The notes under the pieces are model-generated. The model was not told the origin of the DNA and ran no database searches. It saw only the letters and a program-made list of their open reading frames with translations. From RBG-13-68-16 sp050018455 (GTDB taxonomy: Bacteria; Acidobacteriota; Thermoanaerobaculia; Thermoanaerobaculales; Thermoanaerobaculaceae), in contig JBEKAA010000006.1 of assembly GCA_050018455.1 (NCBI GenBank), forward strand, positions 1 to 64,000: a stretch of 64,000 bases of DNA. Direction: 5' to 3'. The stretch's first letter is position 1. Each line of letters starts with the position of its first letter. The position numbers were made by a program, and so were the translations under genes. This document shows positions 33,182-42,068 of this stretch, piece after piece.

Positions 33182-34647
33182 AGGACCCCTCCGCCGCCGT
33201 GGCCAGGCTGGCCTCGCTCATCGAGCGAGTCAGCGGGAACGTGATCCAGCCCGGCCACTTCCCGTTTCTGGCGGAGACCGCCAGGCAGCGGGCCGCGAGC
33301 CTCCGGATCGCCGGCGTGCCGGAGTACGTTCAGGCGCTGGAGGAGGGGGGCATCCCCGGCGAGTGGAGCGCCTTGCTGCCACACATCACCGTCAAGGAGT
33401 CGTTCCTCTTCCGCCACCCGCAGCATTTCGCGGCCCTTTCCCGCTGGGTGCTGCCGCAGCTTGCAGCGGCGCGTCGCGAGCAGCGCACCCTGCGGGTGTG
33501 GTCGGCCGGGTGCGCACGCGGCGAGGAGCCGGCTACCCTGGCGATCGTGCTCGCCGGATGCCCTGAGGTTGCCGGCTGGGAGTGCCGGGTCCTCGCGACC
33601 GACGTGGACGAGCAGGCTCTGGCCGCCGCTCGCGAGGGGCTTTTCGGAGATCGTGCCGTGGCCCAGGTCCCCGCCGAGCTCCGATCGCGCTTTTTCGCGC
33701 GTCGCGGCGATCTCTTCGAGCTTTCCCCGGAAATAGCACGCCGGATCGAGTACCGCACACTCAACCTCGTGCAGGAGCTGCTTCCTGTAGACGCCGCGTC
33801 GTTCGACTTGATTTTCCTCCGCAACGTCCTGATCTACTTTCGCCCGGAGTCCCAGCGGCGTGTCGCCGGGGCCGTAGCCCGCGCCCTCGCCCCGGACGGC
33901 GTGCTCTTCCTGGGTCCGGCCGAGACGCTCTGGCAGCTTTCGGGCGAACTCGAAGCCGTCGACCTCGGCGACTGCTTCTGTTACCGCCATGCCGTACAGC
34001 CCGGGGTCCGGGGTCCGGGGTCCGTGGTCCGTGGAGAGACAGCCCCGCGCCAACTCCGGCCGGGAGGTGAACCCCACGAAACGGCAGCCGTTCGGATTCC
34101 GGAGGCTACGGCTCGACCCGAGGAACGAACTCCGGCTTTCCCCCACCGCGACGCGGCGACCGCCGAAGGAGCACCTCCCGCAGGAGCGGCCCCGGTGCCC
34201 GGCCTCACCGGAACGCGCCAGCGGCTCGCCGACGCGATTTTGAGCCTCGCCGAGGACCGTCTCGACCGTGCCGCCGATCTCGTCGATCAGGCGCTCGTGA
34301 CCGATCCCTCGGATCCTGCTGTGCACGCTCTCGAGGGGTTTCTCCACGAGGTCTCGGGCCGGACCCAGATGGCCGTTGCGTCGTACCGGGCCGCCCTCTT
34401 TCTCGATCCGGGCCTCTTTCAGGTCCGGTTGCTCCTCGCCGATTCCCTCCGGCGCCTCGGCCACGAGCAGCGCGCCGCGATCGAGTTCCGCGAGGTGATG
34501 GCGGGGCTCGCGGCCGGGACGGTGCGCTCACTGGATTCCCTCGCCGGGCTGCAGCTGCCGGGGACCGACCAGGCGGCCCAGCGTTGCCGCGTCGTGCTGC
34601 TCGAACGAACCAGCCGAGACGACCGCGCAACGCCGCCTCTGCGCTAG
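33178..34647 (+). CDS. cheR: CheR methyltransferase with C-terminal TPRs (FrzF-like)
   Basis: 489 residues. The CheR part (about 1-265) has ITVKESFLFRHPQHF, WSAGCARGEEPATLAIVL (SAM binding), ATDVDEQALAAAREGLF and LIFLRNVLIYF. It methylates receptor glutamates. A disordered linker (about 270-340) includes GVRGPGSVVRG, encoded by a GGGGTCC repeat. TPR units follow (about 345-460: LADAILSLAEDRLDRAADL, ASYRAALFLDPG). CheR-TPR fusions occur in FrzF. The GTG start overlaps the upstream stop by 4 bases. Confidence 0.93.
   Translation: MKDPSAAVARLASLIERVSGNVIQPGHFPFLAETARQRAASLRIAGVPEYVQALEEGGIPGEWSALLPHITVKESFLFRHPQHFAALSRWVLPQLAAARREQRTLRVWSAGCARGEEPATLAIVLAGCPEVAGWECRVLATDVDEQALAAAREGLFGDRAVAQVPAELRSRFFARRGDLFELSPEIARRIEYRTLNLVQELLPVDAASFDLIFLRNVLIYFRPESQRRVAGAVARALAPDGVLFLGPAETLWQLSGELEAVDLGDCFCYRHAVQPGVRGPGSVVRGETAPRQLRPGGEPHETAAVRIPEATARPEERTPAFPHRDAATAEGAPPAGAAPVPGLTGTRQRLADAILSLAEDRLDRAADLVDQALVTDPSDPAVHALEGFLHEVSGRTQMAVASYRAALFLDPGLFQVRLLLADSLRRLGHEQRAAIEFREVMAGLAAGTVRSLDSLAGLQLPGTDQAAQRCRVVLLERTSRDDRATPPLR
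34003..34034. repeat. GGGGTCC heptanucleotide array inside cheR
   Basis: Three GGGGTCC copies followed by GTGGTCC and GTGG, translated in frame as part of the CheR linker. Same unit as in rlmB. Confidence 0.85.
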
Positions 34648-34650
34648 AAT
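34645..34650 (+). promoter_or_regulatory. -10 box upstream of the Ser/Thr kinase
   Basis: TAGAAT at the very end of cheR, eight bases before the GTG at 34659, with no ribosome-binding site. It suggests a leaderless transcript separate from the che operon. Confidence 0.5.
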
Positions 34651-34658
34651 TTTAGGTC

Positions 34659-37202
34659 GTGGTTCCCGAACGCATCGGCCGCTACCGAGTTCTCCGATTT
34701 CTCGGAAGCGGCGGCATGGGCGAAGTCTTCGAGGCGTACGATGACCGGCTCCAGCGGCCGGTCGCCATCAAGGGACTGCATCACGACCGCGTGAGCCCGG
34801 ACCGGCGCGAGCGCCTGCGCCGCGAGGCCCTGTCCACGGCCGCGCTCTCCCACCCCGCGATCACCCACACCTACGAGATCCTCACCGAGGCCGACACCGA
34901 CTGGGTGGTGATGGAGTTCGTGGAAGGCACCTCGTTGGCGGACGTCCTGAGCAAGGGACCGCCCTCCCCGGCCGAGGTGGCCGGCATTGGGGCCGAGATC
35001 GCCGAGGCGCTCGCCGAGGCGCACCGGCGCGGGATCGTGCACCGGGACATCAAGACGGAAAACGTGATGCTGACGCCAGCCGGTCACGTGAAGGTGCTCG
35101 ACTTCGGCCTCGCGAAGTGGGTCGGCGTGCGAGCGGCCAGCGACGACAGGATCACGACCGACGGCATCGTGGTCGGGACGTCGAAGGCGATGTCGCCGGA
35201 GCAGGCGCTCGGCAAGGAGGTGGACTCCCGCAGCGACATCTTCTCGCTCGGCTCGACGCTGTACGAGTTGGCAACGGGAAAGCCTGCGTTCCGTGGCACG
35301 ACGCCGATAGAGACGATGCACAAGGTGGCGCGCTGCGAATGCGAGCCGCTTGCGGAAGTGAGTCCCGACCTTCCGAACGCTCTGGTCTCGGTGATCGAGC
35401 GGTGCATGGCGCGCGACCCCGGGGACCGCTACCAGACCGCGGACGAACTGGTCCGCGACCTCCGCCGGGTGGCCGCGAGCGCGACCGACGCGACGGAGGC
35501 GGCACCGGCGGTGAGGTCGAGCCAGGTCTTCGTCCGGGTCCGCTCGCACTGGCTTGCAGGGTTGGGCATCGTGGCCGCGCTCGCCGTCGCGGCGGCAGTG
35601 GCCGTCAAGCAAGGCTGGCTCTCCCCCCGCAAGCCGCTCACCGTCGCGGTGCTGCCGGTGCAGTCGCCGGCCTCGGACGACTCCGCAAGGCTCGCGTCGA
35701 CCGCAATCGAGGACGCCATCGTCACCGGTCTCGCCCGACTGAAGAACGTCATCGTCGTTTCCGGCCGCGACGCTCGAGCCGTCGCGAGCCAGGGGAAGCG
35801 AGTGCCCGAGATTGCTCGTGAACTCGGCGTGCGCGAGCTCGTCGAGACATCGCTGACCGCGGGCCAGGCGGGACAGCCGATTCGCGTCGACCTCCAGCGT
35901 TTGGATGGCCAAACCGGGCAAGTCAGCTGGAGCGAGCAGCTCGAGGTCGGGACCGACGACCTGATGCTGTTGCAGGACCGCGTCGTCACCGCTCTCGGCG
36001 ACGCGTTCCGCGGCATGCCCACGAGCGGCCATCCCGGATCCCAGGATGCCACGCCTGCCGCACTCAAGGCGTACCTGCAGGCGAAGAGCAGGATCGATTC
36101 CGGCAAGTACTCGAAGGACTTCAAGGAGGAGATCGTGCTGCTCGAGACGGCGATCGCCGAGGCGCCGCGTTTTCTCGCGCCGGTCTTCTCGCTCGCCACC
36201 ACGTACCGCTACCTGCACGATCTGTATCGCCGGCCCGCCGACGAAGACCGGTTCCTGGCGCTCGCGAAGCGCGCCCGGGACCTGGCGTCCGACCACCCCT
36301 GGGTGTTATCGCTCGAGGTGTGGCGTGCGCTCGACCGGAGGGACAATGACGACGCGCTCGAGAAAGCCCGCGCGTGGACCGCATCCCGTCCCGGCGACAG
36401 CACCGCCTGGGAGACGATGGCGGTGGTGCTGGGCCGCATGGAGCGGCACCGCGAGGCGGAAACCGCCTTCGAGCGCTCGCTCGCGCTGCTCCCGGCGTGG
36501 TACACCCTCCACGCCCTGGCGCAGTCACGCGAGAACCGTGGCGACTTCGACGGGGCGCGCGAGGCGATCCGGCGCGCGCTCGCGATCTCTCCTGGGAACC
36601 TCTTCGTGCTGGGCCTGCTCGCGGAGGTGGAGATGTACGCCGGCAACAACCCGGAGGCGGAGCGGCTGTACCGCGACCTCCTCGCGCGGCGGGGCACGCG
36701 GCTCGACCGGATCCACCTCGGCAACTGCCTCTACTACCAAAGCAAGCTGGCGGAAGCTGCCGCGCTCTACCGCGAAGCGGCGGACAAAGACCCCACCGAC
36801 TACCTCGCCCTCGGCAACCTGGCGGACACCGAGCTTGCGATGGATCAGACGGCGCCCGCGAGGGCGGACTATGCGGGAGCCTTGCGCCTCTGTGAGACCG
36901 AATACGCACAGGGGCTGCGAAGGCGCTCACTGCTCGAGACCCGGGCCCGCTGCCTCGCACAGCTCGGCCACGGGCCCGAGGCGTTCCTCGCCGTCCAGGA
37001 GGCCCTGGCCGATTACCCCGACAACCCCGCCACGATGTTCATGGCGGCCCTGGTCGCCGCCGTGGCCGGAGACACGAACGCGTGCCTCGCGTGGACCGGC
37101 AAGGCCCTCGCAGCCCACGCGCCGGTCGTCTGGTTCACCGGCCCGGAATTTGCCCCCCTTGCTCGGGACCCGCGCTTCCAGGCGCTCACCTCGAGAGGGT
37201 GA
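34659..37202 (+). CDS. Membrane Ser/Thr protein kinase with TPR sensor domain
   Basis: 847 residues. The N-terminal Hanks-type kinase has the glycine loop LGSGGMGEVFEAYD, the lysine in VAIKGL, the catalytic loop HRDIKTENVM and DFGLAKW, then GTSKAMSPEQ. A transmembrane helix lies at about residues 290-312. The external half contains an adenylate-cyclase-linked TolB-like N-terminal part (VAVLPVQSPASDDSARL) and multiple TPRs up to the C-terminus. Such kinases phosphorylate regulators in the cytoplasm. It may feed FHA proteins such as that at 14302 (inference). The start is GTG at 34659. Confidence 0.92.
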   Translation: MVPERIGRYRVLRFLGSGGMGEVFEAYDDRLQRPVAIKGLHHDRVSPDRRERLRREALSTAALSHPAITHTYEILTEADTDWVVMEFVEGTSLADVLSKGPPSPAEVAGIGAEIAEALAEAHRRGIVHRDIKTENVMLTPAGHVKVLDFGLAKWVGVRAASDDRITTDGIVVGTSKAMSPEQALGKEVDSRSDIFSLGSTLYELATGKPAFRGTTPIETMHKVARCECEPLAEVSPDLPNALVSVIERCMARDPGDRYQTADELVRDLRRVAASATDATEAAPAVRSSQVFVRVRSHWLAGLGIVAALAVAAAVAVKQGWLSPRKPLTVAVLPVQSPASDDSARLASTAIEDAIVTGLARLKNVIVVSGRDARAVASQGKRVPEIARELGVRELVETSLTAGQAGQPIRVDLQRLDGQTGQVSWSEQLEVGTDDLMLLQDRVVTALGDAFRGMPTSGHPGSQDATPAALKAYLQAKSRIDSGKYSKDFKEEIVLLETAIAEAPRFLAPVFSLATTYRYLHDLYRRPADEDRFLALAKRARDLASDHPWVLSLEVWRALDRRDNDDALEKARAWTASRPGDSTAWETMAVVLGRMERHREAETAFERSLALLPAWYTLHALAQSRENRGDFDGAREAIRRALAISPGNLFVLGLLAEVEMYAGNNPEAERLYRDLLARRGTRLDRIHLGNCLYYQSKLAEAAALYREAADKDPTDYLALGNLADTELAMDQTAPARADYAGALRLCETEYAQGLRRRSLLETRARCLAQLGHGPEAFLAVQEALADYPDNPATMFMAALVAAVAGDTNACLAWTGKALAAHAPVVWFTGPEFAPLARDPRFQALTSRG

Positions 37203-37230
37203 CACTCCCCGCTCGTGATCGAATCGTCGA

Positions 37231-37644
37231 CTAGTGGGGACCCGTGGGCGGGTCATTGTCCCCGCCAGGGTCCGCCTGGGCGATGACCTTCCCGGCACCG
37301 TCGAGCAGCTTGACGTCGTAGTAGAAGTACCCCGCCTCTTGCGTGTTGCCCGAAGTCAGGATGTCGGGCAGGTGCGAACCGGCCGAGGGCTTAGCGTGGC
37401 CGAGGCCGCGGTGCACCCCGCGCGGCCGGAACCCTCCCGGGTGGCCCGGGGCGGTCGGGTACTTGGCCGGGACGGCGGTCTGGAACTCCACGACGGCGCC
37501 GACGGCCGTCGTGGGCGCGCCGTCGAACGCCCACCGGATGTCCGCCGGCCCGTCCTTCCAGTTGAGGTGGACCCAATCGGGGGTGCACGTCAGTTTCCCA
37601 TCTCGCACGGTGACCCTCACAATCTCATGCGTCTTCGTGGGCAT
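37231..37644 (-). CDS. Hypothetical protein
   Basis: 137 residues, starting ATG at 37644 five bases after GGAGG. No transmembrane segment or signal peptide is seen. The sequence suggests a beta-sandwich-like domain: VRVTVRDGKLTCTPDWVHLNW, GPADIRWAFDG, AVVEFQTAVP and AGYFYYDVKLLDGAGKVIAQADP. I do not recognise a family. It is convergent with the kinase gene. Confidence 0.6.
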   Translation of the reverse strand: MPTKTHEIVRVTVRDGKLTCTPDWVHLNWKDGPADIRWAFDGAPTTAVGAVVEFQTAVPAKYPTAPGHPGGFRPRGVHRGLGHAKPSAGSHLPDILTSGNTQEAGYFYYDVKLLDGAGKVIAQADPGGDNDPPTGPH

Positions 37645-37820
37645 GTCGCCCTCCTTTCCAATACCCCTGCGCCGGCACTTTCGATTCTTTACTCTAGCCC
37701 GCGCTTGCGGCACCCGCAACGCCGGCTCGGCCCCCGATCCGGGCCCCGGTTGGCCGGTAGAGAAACTCTCCGGTCAGCCGGCGGCAGGCGTCGCGGGTCG
37801 ACCGGGTGCGAGCCATACCG

Positions 37821-37826
37821 TACAAT
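37821..37826 (+). promoter_or_regulatory. -10 box for a leaderless transcript
   Basis: TACAAT followed by six bases and the GTG at 37833. Confidence 0.5.
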
Positions 37827-37832
37827 CCGGCC

Positions 37833-38081
37833 GTGCCCGGCCGAAATCCGCTGCGCGCGACGCTGACTCTTGCAGTGGTGGTCTACCTCACGGCTGCCGG
37901 CTGGTTCTTCGTGCTCGCGCCGTGGAGCGTTTTCTGGGCCGTCAGTGTGGTGCCGGCGGCACCGTTTTGGCTCGTGGCCTGGCTCGACAGTCCCGCCCTG
38001 CGCGGGGCGCTTTCGGGCTTCGGCGTGGTGCATTTCGGCGCCGCGTGGGCCTGGCTCGACAAGGCCGCGAGGACAGCGTGA
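37833..38081 (+). CDS. Small membrane protein upstream of acpS
   Basis: 82 residues with two hydrophobic helices (TLAVVVYLTAAGWFFVLAPW and FWAVSVVPAAPFWLVAWL) and a short third segment. No family recognised. GTG at 37833 is chosen because of the -10 box six bases upstream; an in-frame GTG nine codons earlier is possible. The stop overlaps the acpS start as GTGA, so the two are coupled. Confidence 0.6.
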   Translation: MPGRNPLRATLTLAVVVYLTAAGWFFVLAPWSVFWAVSVVPAAPFWLVAWLDSPALRGALSGFGVVHFGAAWAWLDKAARTA

Positions 38082-38443
38082 TCGTCGGGCTCGGCCTCGA
38101 TCTGGTGAGCGTCGCGCGAGCGGAGAGGATGATCTCGCGCCACGGGGCGCGCTTCTTGTCGCGGTGCTGCGCTCCGGGCGAGGTGGCGAGGCCGGACGAC
38201 GCCGGCCACGTCGCCGGCGTCCTGGCCGCCAAGGAAGCCACCTTCAAGGCGCTCGGGTCCGGCTGGGGGATGGGCGTCGGCTGGCGTGACCCCGTCGTGA
38301 GCCGCACGCCCGCCGGCGCGCCCCGCCTCGCGCTCACAGGCGGGGCCGCTTTGCGAGCCGCCGCGCTCGGCGTTCGCAGCACACACCTCTCGATCACTCA
38401 CGCCGCAGGCGTCGCAGTCGCGGTCGTCATCCTCGAGAGCTGA
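38078..38443 (+). CDS. acpS: Holo-[acyl-carrier-protein] synthase
   Basis: 121 residues, typical for AcpS. It transfers 4'-phosphopantetheine from CoA to acyl carrier protein. The metal-binding Asp8 lies in IVGLGLDLVSVARAER, and the second motif VLAAKEATFKALGSGWGMGV supplies Glu and Lys. A C-terminal SITHAAGVAVAVVIL strand completes the fold. It starts with GTG overlapping the upstream stop. Confidence 0.93.
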   Translation: MIVGLGLDLVSVARAERMISRHGARFLSRCCAPGEVARPDDAGHVAGVLAAKEATFKALGSGWGMGVGWRDPVVSRTPAGAPRLALTGGAALRAAALGVRSTHLSITHAAGVAVAVVILES

Positions 38444-38454
38444 CCGGCGAAAGG

Positions 38455-38510
38455 CAGGGGTCCGGGCACCGAAGAGCCGTTGTCCGTGGCCCGTGGTCCG
38501 AGAACGACAA
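38455..38510. repeat. Short GGTCCGT heptad cluster downstream of acpS
   Basis: AGGGGTCCGGGCACC and TTGTCCGTGGCCCGTGGTCCGAGAACG, degenerate copies of the 7-bp unit seen at 5408. It sits just before the structured element at 38524. Confidence 0.6.
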
Positions 38511-38523
38511 CGACCTGCCCCCA

Positions 38524-38689
38524 AAGGCAGGGCGTCGCAGTGAGGCGTGTAGCCGCGCCGCCGAGAGTGGGCCAGATGCAAGGAAGGGGAGCGGCGAGCA
38601 GCGGAGCGTAGCCGGAGGCTACGTGAGCATGCGAGGCGCGAGCCTGACGCCGCAGATGGTCCGCTATCGGCGGCGCCCGCGGGCGAGAA
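38524..38689 (+). repeat. Structured intergenic element, copy 2
   Basis: Homologous to 19717-19873. Ends pair as GCGCCGCCGA with TCGGCGGCGC, and the inner hairpin is GCGTAGCC-GGA-GGCTACGT. Compared with copy 1 one stem pair is switched on both sides (AGCC/GGCT against ACCC/GGGT), supporting a conserved fold. It lies between acpS and a response regulator on the same strand. Confidence 0.75.
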
Positions 38690-38701
38690 CGAGGGCATCG
38701 C

Positions 38702-38707
38702 TATACT
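38702..38707 (+). promoter_or_regulatory. -10 box for a single-domain response regulator
   Basis: TATACT, nine bases before the ATG at 38717, with no ribosome-binding site. Confidence 0.5.
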
Positions 38708-38716
38708 GAGGCCCGT

Positions 38717-39088
38717 ATGCCGGCGCGCGTGCTGATCGTGGATGATGAGCCTTATATCCTCCGCATCCTCGCGTTCAAGCTGCGGCGAGCGGGGTACGTC
38801 GCGCTCGAGGCGGCCAGCGCCGCCGAGGCGCTGGCGCTGCTCGAGACGACCCAGGTGCACTGTCTGATTCTCGATGTCTCACTGGGTTGCTCGATCACGG
38901 GCTTCCAGCTCGCGGAGAAGCTGCGCGACGACCCGCGCCACTGCCGCACGCCCGTGGTCTTCCTGACGGCCCACGCTCTCTCGGCGGAGGTCCGCCGCGG
39001 CCAGGAACTGGGCGCGGCGGCGTACATCACGAAGCCCTTTTCCCTCCAGCGCGTGATCGAAGAGGTCGGACGCCTCGTCCCCGCTTGA
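38717..39088 (+). CDS. Stand-alone receiver-domain response regulator
   Basis: 123 residues consisting of one receiver domain. It has the acidic pocket LIVDDEPYIL, phospho-Asp in CLILDVSLG (about residue 53), the Thr in VFLTAHA and Lys in ITKPFS. There is no output domain, as in CheY or Spo0F. No kinase is encoded next to it, so its partner is unknown; the CheA at 28624 is one possibility (inference). Confidence 0.88.
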   Translation: MPARVLIVDDEPYILRILAFKLRRAGYVALEAASAAEALALLETTQVHCLILDVSLGCSITGFQLAEKLRDDPRHCRTPVVFLTAHALSAEVRRGQELGAAAYITKPFSLQRVIEEVGRLVPA

Positions 39089-39164
39089 CGGGGCACCGCA
39101 TCCTGCGTAGGGTTAGATATTTCGCGCCCCGGATGCCGGCGGCGCGAGTGTGAAGGGGCACGGC

Positions 39165-42068
39165 ATGTACAAGGACACGCTCAACCTCCCTGCCACCGAG
39201 TTCCCGATGCGCGCGGACGCCGCGCGCCGCGAGCCTGATCGGCTCGCTCGGTGGGAAAAGGGAGACCTCTACGGCCGCCTGCGCGCGGCTCGTGTGGGAG
39301 CACCCCGCTTCGTCCTCCACGACGGGCCGCCGTACGCCAACGAGCACATCCACCTTGGGACCGCATTCAACAAGATCCTCAAGGACCTCGTCGTGCGCTC
39401 CCGCGCCCTGCTCGGCTACGACGTCCCGTTCGTGCCCGGCTGGGACTGTCACGGCCTGCCGATCGAGCAGAAGGTCGACCGCGAGCTGGGTCCGCGCAAG
39501 CTCGCGATGTCCGACCTAGAGGTACGCGCCGCCTGCCGCTCCTACGCAGAGCGCTTCGTCGGCGTGCAGCGCGAGGAGTTCCGGCGAATGGGCGGGATCG
39601 GCACCTGGTACGCCCCCTACCTCACGATGTCGCCCCGCTACGAGGCCGACATCGCCGTGGCGCTCGGCAAGTTCGTGGATCAGGGTTTGCTCTACCGCGA
39701 GCGCAAGGCGATCCGCTGGTGCTGGCACGACCGCACCGCGCTCGCCGAGGCGGAGCTCGAGTACGCGTCGCGCCGCGACCCGGAGATCACCGTGGCGTTC
39801 CCCGCGGCGAAGCCCGCCGCCGTGCGGAAGGCGTTCGGCGCGCCCGGCAACGGGCCGGTCTCCTTCGTGATCTGGACCACGACGCCCTGGACCATCCCTT
39901 CGAACCTCGCGATTGCGGTCCACCCCGAGGCGGAGTATGCGCTGGTGGAGACCGAGCGCGGCGGCCTCGTCGTCGCGGCGACGCTCGCGCCGGCGGTGCT
40001 GGCCGCGGCGAAGCTCGACGGCACCCAGGCCGGCCGCGCCAGCGGTTCGGCCCTCCTCGGTCTCGCGTACCGGCACCCGCTCGCGACCGGAATGCGCGCC
40101 GCCCTGCCCGACGGCGCCAGGGCTTTCGTCATCGTGCCGGCCGCGTACGTCACGCTCGACACCGGCACAGGACTCGTGCACACGGCGCCCGGGCACGGCG
40201 AGGACGACTTCCGCACCGGCAAGGTCGAGGGAATTCCGATCGTGTCGCCGCTCGACGACGGCGGCCGCTACACCTCCGAGGTGGCGGACCTCAAGGGCAT
40301 TCACGTCTTCGACGCCAACCCGCGGGTCACGGAAGAGCTCGCCCGGGCCGGCGCCCTTCTCGCGTCCGGCACCGGCGAGCACGAGTATCCGCACTGCTGG
40401 CGCTGCCACAAGCCGGTGATCTTTCGCGCCACCGAGCAGTACTTCATCGCCCTGACCCGCGATGCGGCTCCGCGCGCCACGATCGACCTGCGGCAGCGCG
40501 CGTTGGAGGAGATCGCCAAGGCGACCTGGCTGCCGCAGTGGGGGCAGGCCCGCATCCACGGAATGGTCGAGAACCGGTTCGAGTGGTGCGTGTCGCGCCA
40601 GCGTCGGTGGGGCTCGCCGATCACCGTGCTCGTGTGCGCAGATGAGACGTGCAACGCGGTGTGGCCGGACGGCTCGGACCGCGATGCCACACGCGCCTTC
40701 TTCGCCCGCGTCGAGGAGCTCTTCGCGGCGGAAGGGGCCGACGCGTGGTACGCGCGGCCCGTCTCCGACTTCGCCCCGGCCGGCCTCGCGTGCCCGAAGT
40801 GCGGCGGCACGGCATGGGAGAAGGAACGCGACATCCTCGACGTCTGGTTCGACTCCGGCGCCTCGCACCTCGCCGTCTGCGACAACGGCCGTTTCCCGGG
40901 CCTGGCCTGGCCCGCGGACCTCTACCTGGAGGCGCACGATCAGTACCGCGGGTGGTTCCAATCGTCGCTCCTCGTCGGCGTGGTGACCCACGACGCCGCG
41001 CCGTACCGCACGGTGCTGGTCCACGGCCACGTTCTCGACGCCGAGGGCAAGAAGATGTCGAAGTCGCTCGGCAACGCGGTCTCCCCGCTCGACGTGACGG
41101 CGAAGTACGGCGCCGACGTGCTGCGCCTCTGGGCCTCCTCGGTGGACTTCCGTGAAGATATGCCGTTCTCCGTCGAGAGCATGACCCGCGCCGCCGACGC
41201 CTACCGCAAGATCCGCAACACGCTGCGCTTCCTGCTCTCGAACCTGTACGGGTTCGACCCCGCGCGCGACGCCCTACCCGTGCCCGAACTGCGCCCGCTC
41301 GACGCGTACTTCCTCCGCCGCGCCAGGGCGCTCGCACATCGCATTCGCGACGCCTACGAACGCTACGAGTTCCACACCGTCTACCACGCCCTCAACAACT
41401 TCTGCGCCGTGGATCTCTCCGCGGTGTACCTCGACGTGATCAAGGACCGCCTCTACTGCTCGCACCCGACGTCGCCGGAGCGGCGCTCGGCGCAGACGGT
41501 GCTGTACCGCACCGCCCGGATGCTGGCGACCGCGATGGCGCCGGTGCTCGCGTTCACCGCCGACGAGGCATGGGAGCACCTGCCCGGAGAGCACTCCGAC
41601 GCTGTGCTGCTCGAGACGTTCGACCTTCTCGAAGATGTGCCCGACGACGCCGACATCGATGCCCGTTTCCTCAGGCTCTTGGAACTGCGCGAGGAGATCA
41701 ACAAAGAGCTCGAGGTCCATCGCCAGCGGGGCGAGTTCGGCAAGTCGCTCGAAGCGGCGGTGTTTCTCAAGGGCAACAGGACGGATCTGGACGCCGACCT
41801 TTCAGCGTGTCGCCTCACGCTCGAGGAGCTGTGCATCGTCTCGCAGGTCAGGGATGCCTCGGACCTCACCGCCGAGGACGCCGGAGAAGCCATCATGACG
41901 GACAGGAGCTACCCCGGGCTCGGGCTATGGGTCATCGTCCGCAAGGCCGACGGCGAGCCGTGCCCGAGGTGCTGGCAGGTTCTCCCCAAGGCCGGCCACC
42001 CCGACCACCCTGACCTCTGCGCGCGGTGCCTGACGGTCGTGCTGGCGCTCGGGGAGCGGAAGGCCTGA
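39165..42068 (+). CDS. ileS: Isoleucyl-tRNA synthetase
   Basis: 967 residues, class I synthetase. The HIGH motif appears as PPYANEHIHLG (H61, H63), the editing domain as TTPWTIPSNLAIAV with GLVHTAPGHGEDD, and the KMSKS loop at residues 630-634 in EGKKMSKSLGNAV. A C-terminal zinc site is suggested by PCPRCWQVLP and DLCARC. The ATG at 39165 follows GAAGGGG; an in-frame GTG five codons earlier is less likely. The stop overlaps the lspA start as TGATG. Confidence 0.97.
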   Translation: MYKDTLNLPATEFPMRADAARREPDRLARWEKGDLYGRLRAARVGAPRFVLHDGPPYANEHIHLGTAFNKILKDLVVRSRALLGYDVPFVPGWDCHGLPIEQKVDRELGPRKLAMSDLEVRAACRSYAERFVGVQREEFRRMGGIGTWYAPYLTMSPRYEADIAVALGKFVDQGLLYRERKAIRWCWHDRTALAEAELEYASRRDPEITVAFPAAKPAAVRKAFGAPGNGPVSFVIWTTTPWTIPSNLAIAVHPEAEYALVETERGGLVVAATLAPAVLAAAKLDGTQAGRASGSALLGLAYRHPLATGMRAALPDGARAFVIVPAAYVTLDTGTGLVHTAPGHGEDDFRTGKVEGIPIVSPLDDGGRYTSEVADLKGIHVFDANPRVTEELARAGALLASGTGEHEYPHCWRCHKPVIFRATEQYFIALTRDAAPRATIDLRQRALEEIAKATWLPQWGQARIHGMVENRFEWCVSRQRRWGSPITVLVCADETCNAVWPDGSDRDATRAFFARVEELFAAEGADAWYARPVSDFAPAGLACPKCGGTAWEKERDILDVWFDSGASHLAVCDNGRFPGLAWPADLYLEAHDQYRGWFQSSLLVGVVTHDAAPYRTVLVHGHVLDAEGKKMSKSLGNAVSPLDVTAKYGADVLRLWASSVDFREDMPFSVESMTRAADAYRKIRNTLRFLLSNLYGFDPARDALPVPELRPLDAYFLRRARALAHRIRDAYERYEFHTVYHALNNFCAVDLSAVYLDVIKDRLYCSHPTSPERRSAQTVLYRTARMLATAMAPVLAFTADEAWEHLPGEHSDAVLLETFDLLEDVPDDADIDARFLRLLELREEINKELEVHRQRGEFGKSLEAAVFLKGNRTDLDADLSACRLTLEELCIVSQVRDASDLTAEDAGEAIMTDRSYPGLGLWVIVRKADGEPCPRCWQVLPKAGHPDHPDLCARCLTVVLALGERKA

